From NCBI GenBank assembly GCA_014529385.2, contig CM043964.1:106830087-106883086 (forward strand): a stretch of 53,000 nt of DNA, written 5' to 3'. Below the pieces are notes generated by a model that was not told the origin of the DNA, did not search any database, and was given only the letters and a program-made list of their open reading frames with translations. Source of the stretch: Adiantum capillus-veneris (taxonomy: Eukaryota > Streptophyta > Polypodiopsida > Polypodiales > Pteridaceae). Each line of letters begins with the position of its first letter. Within the stretch, counting starts at the first letter, position 1. Of this stretch, positions 1-9,617 are shown piece after piece. The position numbers and the translations under genes were made by a program.

Positions 1-81
1 TTATCCTTTAATTGTATGCCTTGCATCCATCTAGCATCTTCGAAAGGATGATTCTTAAACTTAATAAGATATCGTTGTCAG
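1..81 (-). pseudogene. Chromodomain, C-terminal half (copy A)
   Basis: The minus strand from 75 to 1 reads RYLIKFKNHPFEDARWMQ and continues GIQLKD. The aromatic and acidic pattern (YLIKF, P-x-ED-x-x-W) is that of the chromodomain ending chromovirus integrases, which in the family is thought to steer integration to marked chromatin. The reading frame is still open at base 1, so the end of the protein lies outside the window. The N-terminal half is at 1287-1330, beyond insertion I. Copy B has the same segment at 13605-13680, but frameshifted. Confidence 0.75.
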
Positions 82-1159
82 GAGTTTTTTGGAGCAAGAG
101 ATTGCGCATATGTACATATCCATGCATGGTGCATCGAATAAAGGATTGCCCATTTTCCAGAGCCAGGTGGTTACGTGGGGCCCACATGTGTATAGGTAGG
201 ACAGGGTGTACACAGTGCATCGATTTTCACTATTACCAGTACCAGTGTGTTTTTTCTATAATAATGAGGAGTTGGTAGCATGTAAAACTTCTCGAGGAAG
301 CTATCCGAGGGCCGACGACATGAGGTAAGTAGATGCGTCAGATGACATCTAGTGGCGTCAGGAGGTCGAATGGGGTCAATACTTGCATGTGGAGAAGTAC
401 GGGCTCAACGTGGATGTTTTCTTGTGATAATTATGCAGAATGGTCATCATGAGGACCATGTTTTGGGGCCACTTCATGTGGTGGAGGGATGCATTATTGG
501 AAAAAAGCTGAGTGCCAGATGTGCGGATGATGCAAAAAGGTGACAATTATGCACTGCGAGGTCAGTTTTTGGCCTCTGTTTGGGGTCCGTTTGAGGTCAT
601 CTAAAAGGCCAAGGGTGCCCAACTAAAAAAGGTAAGTGTGGGAACTGAGAAAATAGAGAGAAGACCAGAAAAAACGTGGAGGAGAGAGGAGGAATAGCCG
701 CAACTGTGTTTTTGGGGTTTTTGGAGCCTGTTTTGGCCGTAAACTGCTCATCCGAGGTTGGATTTGAGCACTTTGACATTGTCGACTGGGGTTTTGGGCC
801 GTTCCGGACGCGATGGCGCTGTCCATTTTGTCAAATTTCTCACTGTTTTTCTGTTGTTTTGGCTGTGTAAGTTTCTCCTATGAGTGAAGATTCTGCTCCA
901 ATTTGTGATTGTATCTGGTATCTTTTACCCATATTGTGTGAGCTATTTGCCCCATTGGTGTTGGCCCATGGTGTTGGCCCAAGCTCTATTGTATCTAAAC
1001 ATCAGAAATTCTTCTCTTTTGAGCTGAGTTTTTGGGTGTGTGTGTGTGTGTGTCTCTCTCTTTGTGTGGAGTGGGTAAACGGATAGTCTCTCTCCTCTCG
1101 CTCCATCGGTGTGTTCCCTGTCTCGGCCAGGTGGGTTGTGTAAGCTGAGTGGTGCCCCA

Positions 1160-1221
<62 letters not shown>

Positions 1222-1286
1222 CATCCCAAGAGTGTGTGTTGGGTTGTTATAGAGGCGTTCTGTGTGTTTCCATCCTACTCACATCA
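82..1286. mobile_element. Unclassified 1.2-kb insertion (I) in the chromodomain of copy A
   Basis: Copy B runs straight through this point (13675-13682), so these bases are an insertion in copy A. The junctions share the 4-bp direct repeat TCAG (78-81 and 1287-1290). The segment contains a (TG)n tract and no recognisable protein. I see no inverted terminal repeats. It could be a solo LTR (the left end reads TGTCAGG if the boundary is moved 6 bases left, and the right end is ACATCA) or another non-coding element. Orientation is unknown. Confidence 0.6.
1162..1219. repeat. (TG)29 microsatellite
   Basis: Fifty-eight uninterrupted bases of alternating TG lie inside insertion I. A shorter TG run sits at about 1038-1052. 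Translations of this stretch give only Cys-Val or Thr-His repeats and are not genes. Confidence 0.98.
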
Positions 1287-1959
1287 TCAGATAGTCTTAC
1301 TACCTCTTAGTACCTTGTTTTCATGTCAAAGAATGGACTCAGGCTGCAACACCTCTTCTTGGTCCTCGATCTCCAGTGGGTCTTCAATAGTTGGTTCGTG
1401 GGGTGCCTCTCCTTTGTAAGGCTTTAGTAGGCTCACATGAAAAGCATTGTGTATGAGCCAATGGTTGGGCAACTTGAGTTGATAGGCCATTTCATTGATT
1501 GGCCTAAGAATCTGGAAGGGACCATAGTACCTTTTTGCTAACTTAGCATAGTAATTTTGGTGTCCTGTAGGATTCTTGCCCGTCGTGTGCCTTAATCGAG
1601 CCTTGGGAAATTTGAGTAATACCCAATCATTTTCTTTAAAGGCTTGGGCTCTTCTGTGCTTGTCAGCAGCAGTCTTTTGCCTTTGTTGTGCGATAGAGAT
1701 AACATCCTTAATCTTTTGGAAAGATTATTGTAGGTCTCGGCTATACTCGTCTGCAACAAAGATCTTCCCCTGTACCTTAAGTAGCAGGGGACTTTTTTAT
1801 CTTCCCTCAATTACCTCAAAAGGTGCTTTTTTCGTGGAAGTATGTACATTATTATTGTAGGCATACTCCACTAAGGGTAAGTACTTCTCCCATTGGGATC
1901 TTTGATCTACTTCCGTTACATAGGCTTTTAGTAGATCGAGGATTGTTAGGTTAGCTATT
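1287..1959 (-). pseudogene. Integrase C-terminal region and GPY/F module (copy A)
   Basis: On the minus strand this continues the integrase immediately after the insertion point of H. First comes the end of the core (IANLTILDLLKAY, then EYAYNN), then a basic region and a GPY/F-type module with YGPFQIL and FHVSLLKPYKGE. It then enters the chromodomain with ENKVLRGSKTI at about 1290-1320. A TAA near 1730 and small frameshifts interrupt it. It matches copy B at 13678-14350 almost throughout, which fixes the frame. In the family this part binds DNA non-specifically and targets chromatin. Confidence 0.85.
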
Positions 1960-2109
1960 TGAAAGGCCATAGGGAGATAGACATGCCAATAACCACCCAA
2001 CCATACCTATATATAAGCCCTTGGCCCTCTGGCTCTTAGCTATATATAGCCCCTATACAGGCCCTTGTCCAGGGCCGTGCCATCCTATAGTCCTACCCTT
2101 GGCATGACA
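1960..2109 (-). repeat. 3' LTR of element H
   Basis: This 150-bp copy matches 6924-7087 along most of its length. The main difference is a replaced stretch in the middle (left copy 2053-2072). Both copies contain the AT-rich core CTATATATAG, a possible TATA element. Confidence 0.9.
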
Positions 2110-2110
2110 T

Positions 2111-2124
2111 TACTCCCCCCTTGG
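2111..2124 (-). other. Polypurine tract of element H
   Basis: The minus strand reads CCAAGGGGGGAGT directly before the 3' LTR start TGTCATG. This is the expected position and composition of a plus-strand primer tract, and it sets the element orientation. Confidence 0.8.
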
Positions 2125-5100
2125 AGAAGCTTTTTCGTCCGTGAAAACAAAAGTGGTAGGATCTTCATAAGAACACAAATGTTTTCCACAGTGGTATCCC
2201 TCATGGATCTAGCTATTGGTTTGACCGAAACACGGTGCAATAGGAGGTTCAATGAAATCAAGAATAACATCTTGATGTTGCACGTTGTTGTCCATTTGCA
2301 ACCATCTAGTGTGTAGACTCCATTTAGAACGCACATGAGCATTCTAAACGAGTTATCACAACAAAGATGTACCTGAAAGAGTACCGCTTTTCACTTTCCG
2401 TGAATGTAACTTGCTAACCTAACTCATCAGCCAAGTGTAAGTCCTTGACTTGTTCTCAAATTTCATCAAGTAAACAACCCCACCATAACTAGTGTTCAAG
2501 GTTGAGAATCTGACTTATACATGAAGAGACTAAACCTAGTCGCAAACATGCTTTAGCTGATGGTAAGCAAACTCTAAGTAGAGCAATAAATGCTTAGTAA
2601 TTGGATTGCTTGGTGCTAATATATGCACTTTGCATATCCTTTAGCACAAGATTACACTTTGTAATCTGCATATCCCCTTGGATAACTGACAGTACTGAGG
2701 TGTGTTTCCCCCATGGTTTATAGACAGTCTTTCCAGATGGCCGGTAAACGGGGATCACAATATCGTACAACATTGCTGAGGAATCAACAATTGACTGAAT
2801 AACCATCGTGGTTAACTTGAAAGATCCACAAGCACCCAAACCGAGCCATGACCTCTATTGGTGATTGGTAGACCGAAAAGTAAACTCAGCGAGATACTGG
2901 GCATAGAGTGCAAAATGCTTCATAAGCAACTAATGTTATGAATATGCATGCCGCTCCAAATCAGCCTTTGCTAAATACTAGGACCCATAACACCTAGTGT
3001 GCATGCATTTAGCAAGAAACAGATCCGAACCTGTATATCCATGATGATCCTTGCCAATACTTATGGCGAATGTGATGTGCGTGTAGCACATAGTACAGAG
3101 GAATGTAAATAGTCCCGAAAAGAAACTAAATACTTTTAGTGGCAATCATTTTCAAGCCTTACTGAAATGTTTGAACCATAATAGAAGATGAAACATTAAT
3201 CACTTCTAGGGTTAAACAATGAAACTTTTTCATTAACAACTTAGAGCCTTGCTATATGTATAAACAACCATCTGTAATGTTGTTTAGTAGTACTTGTACC
3301 TGAACAAGTCATTCTAAGTATCTGACAATTTTTGGCCACTGAAATTGCTCCTGATACGTCGTGCTAAAAATGGTCTAGAAAACAGATGTGACCAGCACCT
3401 AGGGACTTTGTCGTAACACATATTTGAAATAGTGGGTGCCAGTGTCAGTCCAGAGACTCATATTCGCCACATGTGGAATATGTCTCAACTAAGGATTCCT
3501 GAAAGAAGAACATCCTACAAGTACAAGATGTACTTGTGTGTGGAGGTAACTGCAAACACTCTACGAGACGGGAGTGAGAGGGACCCTCATTAGCCTTGCT
3601 CCACACTGGCTAAACCGAAATCCTTGAGTTCCTAGACCATGTTGCATCCCATGTGACAACATGTGCCAAATAAACCCTACAAATGGGTCTATAGCTGCAT
3701 AATGCAAAAACTTATTTTGGACACTATGGCCCTAAAATCTTGGCTCTTACATGACCTTATCTCGTTGAAGAGCAAAAAATGGATGACAACATCTTTTATG
3801 CATCCTACGCAGAAAAAGCAAACCAAAAAACATAAAACCAAATCAGATGCGTACCTGGAGGGTGAACATAGTGTTCACTTATTTGTAGGCATCTGTCCAA
3901 ATTTCCCGCCTACAAAGGCCTAGGAACACTAATTGAAAATTAGTAAAATGCAAGTAGTATTGCACCTGATTGCACATGTAACCTTGGGTGTTGCCTTTGC
4001 AATCTTGACCCCTTGGTTAAAGCATTATTGTCAAACCCCTTGGTTAAATGTTGCATGAAAATTGCTCAACGAGTAGCTGGCCCTTGGCCCTTATCCTTGA
4101 TCCCCGTTGGGTTTGCCCTTGGCAATTGATTACTTTTGAAGTTGAAATATTACCACTATCCCTTGGCATTTTGTTGACTTCTTTCTTTAAAACTGCAAGT
4201 GTGAAGGTTCCAAGAATGGACCATCAACCCTTACTAAGTGATTTAGTAATCACGTGTTGGGTCTTACCCCAAATTGTACTCATATAAGCACTCTTAGTGC
4301 TAATAGGAGCTCCACTGAAATTGGAGTTGTATGCACAACTAGATCTTTGTCACACCCAAAAATTTATAATGTGGGTTTTTGTGAGTAGTCGTACAGTCTA
4401 AAATGCTAGCTTCATCCTTACACCTTGGTAGAGATAAGCCCGGACGAGTTTAAGACGTTCAAAAACTCAACTTGACTTGCACACTTAAAGTGTGGAGTGC
4501 AAAAATAATGTCCAAAAATTCTCTAATGGCAAGACTCTTGCTTGTCCATTTACAAACAGATGGCTCGTAGTTATGCCCAAAATAGGTGATAAGTGATGGC
4601 TCTTAGCCCTTCCTGTTGGCTCATAGCCCTTCTTGTTATCATAGAAAGAGTTTCATAAATTCATGTCTAGTTTCACCTTTCTCGCATAGAAGTTGGACAG
4701 AGAGAGAAAGAGAGAATGTTGGGCTGAGGAAATCACCTTATTTCAAAGTGTTGTATGCCCTTTTCAAATGCTCAAATGCAGACCGTGCCTGGGTGATAGC
4801 TTATCTTATAAGCGTACATCAGTGTAATTGTACCATGCCCTCGTGGAGAAAGGTACCATAAGTCACATCTTGACTCACTCACCTTGTATGTGAGCGGGAC
4901 TGTAGCAGGGTGCAGATGTATGGCATGTTGCCTATGAATAAACATAAAATTAAAATGTCTAAAAACAACAACAACTGAGCTCATCCTTGACAGAGTAGCT
5001 AGTGCTATAGTGGAAGCGTATGCAAAAATGGGTGGTGTACGTCCATCATACTAGTATGCCATGCATACATATCAAAAAATGGAATGATAAGCCCTTGGCT

Positions 5101-6911
5101 TCAATGACAGTCTCAACCATGTGAGCCACTGGTATACATGCCTTGCACGATTACACTGACAAGGATACATCACAGTGCAGCATTGACTGTGAGCTTATAT
5201 CCACGGAGTGCTAAAGATGTGTGCCAATATCCTTGATCGATAGTCAATCGATAATACCTGGGCACATAAGAGACATCGTGCTTCACAGGAAGACAAGCAA
5301 AGCACGTTGCTTTGGAGAGGGCTTCTTATGGAGTTTGCCCAAGCACTTTGCTTTGCACAACAAAGAGGCCTTTTCCAGAATGAAAAGTAAAATATAGACA
5401 AAAAATAAACATAACTTGAAATTTACTAACCTTGTCGCCCAATGCTGGCCAAGTGTTTGATAAGTTGCTCGAAGCTGCTCGAGTGAGTGAGCGTATGTAT
5501 CATATACCTTGAATGGGATGTAAAAACCTGCAACATCTGGCAAGGTCTCTCAAATTAGTATGCTAGGAAATTATGATGCCAAATACCAAAAGGGAAGCCT
5601 TGCTTCACCTAAGTAGTCATGTAGTGCTGGTGCACTAGCTATCAAATACTCTTGCCAACATACAAATGTCATAGCAAAAGAAAGTCGATCGTGTCGAGTA
5701 TTCACCAGATAATTGACCACGTCAATTATACAACAGATTGAAAAGAAGAAAAATACTTGCAAGGTAGGGATCTCATACCTGCTTGACGTGATGATTTTTA
5801 TCCTTGATCATTCACAGGCATCTATTGCAGACTATAGCTATCAAGCACATGCTCAATAAACAAAAAGCAATTGCGTACCTCATTAAGTACGCATATCGAC
5901 GGGTCTTGCTGTCGTAAGATGCGAAGAGTTGCAATCAAGAAGAAAATAAAAAAATGCTTTACCAGATATTGTACGATGCTATCCTTTGATGCAGAAAAAT
6001 TTGGTCCAATCTGTTTCAGGCAAAGCTTATGGTAACCGTGGGAAAAAATTTGTAGTCGTAACAATGGTCTACCATGATGGCTCTTAGCCCTCGAATCTAA
6101 GACCTTACTATCGAGCTTGAGTGCTTCTTGCCAAGCCCCGTGGATTGCGATGTAATTGTCTCTGCATGGCCAATGCATGCCACCTTGATGGTTATCACAC
6201 TTACGTGAACTTGAATAGTTGGGTGCAACCATGGTTGCCGACCATAGAGCATTAGCCATATAATCCCAAAAGCGTCAAGGGTTTGGTGTTCTGCAATCCA
6301 AAATTTCCACTTGAATGCCCCAAGTGCTCATGTGCCTTGGGAATTTATGAATAATTGTTGGAGCGTTGCCGATCAATCAAGAAGAGAGCGGGGGGCTGAG
6401 CGTAGGCACCTCCCCTTAACGTTAAAATACCCTAATTTGCTCTTGGGCGGCCAAAGTGGAGAAAAAAAAAACACGAGCTGCAGTGATGGTGGCAGTGAAC
6501 GCAATAGAGTTGCTTCCTTACACTCATCAGAGGCTGCTAGGGTGCATGTTGGTGTGTCGAGCCTTGCATACCTCTGCGACGCGAACCCGACAAGCCAAAT
6601 ATAATGCAATTTTGTTCAGGTCGATGCCACCCACTCCCCGGCTAAGCTCCTCTGCACACGCCGTTCTCGGTTCTGCCTCCCCGCCTAGCAAGGGATTCTT
6701 CACACGAGAACCTGACTTCGACCTCCTGTGTAGAACACGTGCCCATGCCTTCGTCTCCCTTGGCTTATCAACTCATGCACATGCAAAAAACTCGCATGAG
6801 AGAAGAGAGGCCTTGCTCTTGCATGAGAAAAAGAGAGTTGGAAAGAGAGAGAGAGAGAGAGAAGCCATGCAAATCTCCTTCCGCTCCTCCCATGGCTACT
6901 CTCCCATGTTC
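2125..6911 (-). other. Internal region of element H, no retroelement genes
   Basis: About 4.8 kb without a long ORF. I see no zinc knuckle, DSG/DTG, YxDD or DDE motif in any frame. The minus strand has scattered splice-like signals, for example an ATAG acceptor before 4931 and an AAG/GTGAGT donor at 4877-4885 that would frame a 49-bp exon. It also has one 145-codon ORF at 5822-6259. These could mean captured host sequence, but no known gene is recognisable. The 5' end (6840-6870) has a GA/CT-rich run. Confidence 0.6.
5822..6259 (-). CDS. Unrecognised 145-aa ORF inside element H
   Basis: This is the longest open frame in the non-coding element and lies on its transcribed strand. The predicted protein starts MANALWSATMVAPNYSS. 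It has a His/Cys-containing middle (CDNHQGGMHWPC) and a hydrophobic stretch, FFIFFLIATLRIL. I recognise no family. A GT at the end of the IVQYL codons (about 5964) could be a splice donor, in which case the hydrophobic tail would be intron translation. It may be a captured exon or chance. Confidence 0.25.
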   Translation of the reverse strand: MANALWSATMVAPNYSSSRKCDNHQGGMHWPCRDNYIAIHGAWQEALKLDSKVLDSRAKSHHGRPLLRLQIFSHGYHKLCLKQIGPNFSASKDSIVQYLVKHFFIFFLIATLRILRQQDPSICVLNEVRNCFLFIEHVLDSYSLQ

Positions 6912-6922
6912 TCTGATACCAG
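6912..6922 (-). other. Primer binding site of element H (initiator tRNA-Met type)
   Basis: The minus strand reads TGGTATCAGAG one base after the 5' LTR end CCTTTCA. This is the complement of the 3' end of plant initiator tRNA-Met, the usual primer of many plant LTR elements. Confidence 0.88.
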
Positions 6923-6923
6923 T

Positions 6924-7087
6924 GAAAGGCCATAGGGAGATAGACATGCCAATAACCACCCAACCATACCTATATATAGGCCCTTGGCCCTTTGGCTCTA
7001 AGCTATATATAGCCCTTGTACCGCATGTGTATCCGTCGACCCTTGGCCAAGGCCATGCCCTCCTATAGTCCTACCCTTGGCATGACA
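6924..7087 (-). repeat. 5' LTR of element H
   Basis: This 164-bp direct repeat of 1960-2109 has TG...CA ends on the minus strand. It immediately follows the broken integrase of copy A, whose frame resumes at 7088 with QTDGQSE. Confidence 0.9.
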
Positions 7088-7720
7088 TTTCACTTTGGCC
7101 ATCCGTTTGCGCGTGACAGGCCGAAGAGAAGTTTAGCCTTGTTCCTAAATTCTCAAAGAGACCCTTCTAGAAATTACTGGTCATTCTAGGATCTCTATCC
7201 AACACTATGGACATTGGCAAGCCATGGTACTTGAAGATTTGTGAAATGAAGAGGGTTGCTATTTGATGGGCTTTGATAGTCTTTTTACAGGTATAAAATG
7301 AGCTTGTTTACTGAACCTGTCTACTATCGTCCATATTCCCGTATTCCCATGGATAGACTTAGGCAATCCAAAGATAAAATCCATGGATGTGCTCTCCCAT
7401 GGTGAATTAGGGATTGGCAAAGGTTGAAGCAATCCAGGTTGCTTCCCTCTATCAAACATTGTCTTTTGCCATACCACACATTTAGAAACATACTCTTGTA
7501 TGTTTGCTTTCATGGTAGGCCAATAGAAATCTTTTTCAATCCCCTTTAGGGTAGACTGAATTCCTCTATGCCCCACATAAGGAGGAGCATGAGATTCATA
7601 CATTACTTTCTCACGGAGTGAATTAGTAATGCATAGTCTATTGCCATAGAGAAGATAACCATCTTGTAAAGTAAATGGTTCCTCTTTCTTCCCTAGTGCA
7701 AGGACTGAAATCCCATCTTT
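7088..7720 (-). pseudogene. Integrase HHCC zinc domain and catalytic core (copy A)
   Basis: On the minus strand the HHCC module comes first (H-x-APPYVGHRG, then CVVWQK). Trp has replaced the second metal-binding Cys; copy B still has CVVCQK. The core follows, with the first Asp in SMDFIFGLPKS and the second in IVLDRDPRMTS. The third residue, Glu of QTDGQSE, sits exactly where H is inserted. A frameshift separates 7259 from the 7088-7258 part. The role in intact relatives is cutting and joining element cDNA into chromosomes. Confidence 0.88.
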
Positions 7721-8008
7721 AAAATTGGGATCAATAGCATACTCTTCTATCATAGAAGATAGATCATTGTGAGTTGCTATGGAAACCACATTCACTCTCG
7801 GCCGTCTTGCCATAGAGTGAATTAGTAATGCATAGTCTATTGCCATAGAGAAGATAACCATCTTGTAAAGTAAATGGTTCCTCTTTCTTCCCTGGTGCAA
7901 GGACTGAAATCCCATCTCTAAAATCAGGATCAATAGCATACCCTTCTATCATAGAAGATAGATCATTGTGAGTTGCTATGGAAACCACATTCACTCTCGG
8001 CCGTCTTG
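7616..8008 (-). repeat. 199-bp tandem duplication within pol of copy A
   Basis: Bases 7616-7814 and 7815-8008 are near-identical direct repeats covering the RNase H to HHCC linker. Copy B has only one such unit (about 14880-15078). The unit is not a multiple of three, so the frame is lost after the duplication. Confidence 0.93.
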
Positions 8009-8600
8009 AGAGTTCATCGGCTACTTGATTATGCTTGCCAGCAATGTGAGCAATATGAAAATTAAATGTGAAATCAAATCTGCCCACCTCATTTGTTTGT
8101 CGGAGAGCTTGGTTTGCGTCATGAAGTACTTAAGACTTTGGTGATCTATTCGCAGAATGAAAGGAGTCCCCAATAAATAGTACTTCCATGAGTCTAAGGC
8201 ATGTAGAACTGTGAGGAGCTCCTTTTCATATATGCCTAGAGTTTGCTCAACAGGGTCGAGCCTTCAACTTTCATAAGCTATAGCGTGCCTTTCTTGGAGC
8301 AAAACAACTCCAAGGCAATCACCACAAGCATCACATTGGACCTCAAATGGCTTTGAGAGGTCCGGTAGTGTAAGAACAGGTTGAGAGATAAGCTTTTCTT
8401 TAAGCTTTTCAAAAGCATTGTTCTCCTTGGCAGACCAGGTGTACCTAACGTTTTTCTTTGCTAGGTCATGTAATGGTCCTGCTATTAGTGAGAACTTTTC
8501 TATGATAGCGTCTATAGTATGCACACATACCTATAAAGCTTCTTAGTTCATGAAGATTCCTTGGTTTAGGCCATCCTTTTATTACCTCTAATTTTGATGG
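8009..8600 (-). pseudogene. RT thumb and RNase H (copy A)
   Basis: Minus strand in order: RSFIGMCAYYRRY connection at about 8530, WSAKENNAF, then RNase H with Asp in FEVQCDACGD, Glu in YEKELLTVLHALD, Asp in ILRIDHQSLKYF and Asp in NQVADELSRR (about 8015). All four catalytic acids are present, but a stop after AIAYES and frameshifts break the domain. In the family it degrades the RNA strand of the RNA-DNA hybrid. Confidence 0.87.
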
Positions 8601-9340
8601 ATCCATTTGAATGTGGCTGGTGCATTGGTCAAGCCAAAAGGCATGACAATGTATTTGTAAAGACCAAACGTAGAGCAAAATGCGGTCTTTACAATGTCTT
8701 GATCAACTATCCTTATTTGATGATAGCCACTTTTTAGGTCAATCCTACTGAAGTAGGTGGACCCTTGTAGCGTATCAAATAGGTCTTCTACCCGTGGAAC
8801 GGGAAACCTATTATTGATAGTGATCCTAGTTAGTGCTCTATAGTCGACACACATACGATATGTGTTGTCTTTCTTTTGCACTAATAGTACAGGAGAACAA
8901 AACGGAGATGAGCTAGGCCTAACCATGCCCTTCTCAACTAACTCATGCACTTGCCGCATAATCTCCTCTTGTTGAGCTTGAGAAACTCTATAAGGAGGTT
9001 TATTAGGCGGTGAAATTCCTGAAAGAAGTTCAATTGCATGGTCATCATTGCCTCGTTTAGGAGGTAGCTCACAAGGGATGTCGTCAATAAAGGCATCTTG
9101 AAAACCCTTGAGAAAATCGGATAACTCTAATTCCTTGTGAGTGTGTTTATTTTCTTTTGTTAAAACATTAGCTTCATTTTGAGAATCTTTAACAAAAATC
9201 ATGTACACGGAAATAGAGCTCTTTGTTGACTTATTGAAAGCTTGTGTATGTACAATGGGTATGGTGTTACCCATTTGCTTGGCATCTATGTACATATCTT
9301 TTTCCCTAAACCTAAAGTAAATTCTTGTTTCAAGGAATTT
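8601..9340 (-). pseudogene. Reverse transcriptase lacking its YxDD active site (copy A)
   Basis: Minus strand: [32 protein letters not shown], the first catalytic Asp in [13 protein letters not shown], then [13 protein letters not shown]. The frame then jumps at about 8600 to WIHQN and, in another frame, to [14 protein letters not shown]. The intervening palm segment, which in relatives holds Y-x-D-D, is absent. An internal deletion of very roughly 60 codons therefore removed the catalytic pair. Primer grip and thumb sequence resumes in a different frame. Confidence 0.9.
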
Positions 9341-9617
9341 AACATTGGCAGCCATGCGATCAAACCATGGTGCCCCTAGGATTACATTCTCATGCTTGAG
9401 AGGAGAGATAAAGAAGTCCTCTTTGTACACATAGCTTTGGACATGGAGCCTCAATTTCCCGATAAAGGGAGTGACTGAAGCTTCTTGCCCCTTGAAAGCA
9501 CCGTCTGGCGGGTAGGACATCTCCCATCTTGTAAGCTTGCATGCCTAGCTTGGTGGCCAACTCTGTGGATATGAAATTGTGAGTAGAACCAGGGTCAAAG
9601 AGAATAAAATCATCATG
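9341..9617 (-). pseudogene. Retropepsin-type protease (copy A)
   Basis: The minus strand gives FDPGSTHNFIS at about 9565-9600. This is the D-[SP]-G-[ST] active-site loop in the Pro variant seen in plant chromoviruses. About 60 codons later comes VILGAPWF at about 9375, the second conserved retropepsin strand. It lies between gag and RT as expected. A frameshift near 9520 separates the two halves. In intact elements this cuts the Gag-Pol polyprotein. Confidence 0.85.

Larger units (their letters stand above)
1960..7087 (-). mobile_element. Element H: non-autonomous LTR retrotransposon with very short LTRs
   Basis: Two direct repeats of 150 and 164 bp (1960-2109 and 6924-7087) bound this segment. 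On the minus strand each starts TGTCATGCC and ends CCTTTCA. An initiator tRNA-Met primer site adjoins the 5' LTR and a polypurine tract adjoins the 3' LTR, so the transcribed strand is minus. The internal 4.8 kb encodes no gag, protease, RT or integrase that I can recognise, so movement would need enzymes from another element. It interrupts the integrase of copy A at its catalytic Glu codon. The short overlap at the junctions (AAAT on the minus strand) is the only sign of a target duplication. Confidence 0.85.

Noticed and set aside
943-1419. Thr-His and Cys-Val repeat ORFs
   Set aside because: They are translations of the (TG)n microsatellite in opposite strands.
3663-4287. Two plus-strand ORFs of 86 and 79 aa in element H
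   Set aside because: Antisense to the element, no recognisable motif and ordinary length for random sequence.
6456-6935. 159-aa plus-strand ORF
   Set aside because: It runs antisense over the 5' end of element H and into its primer site and LTR; composition is simple and no domain is visible.
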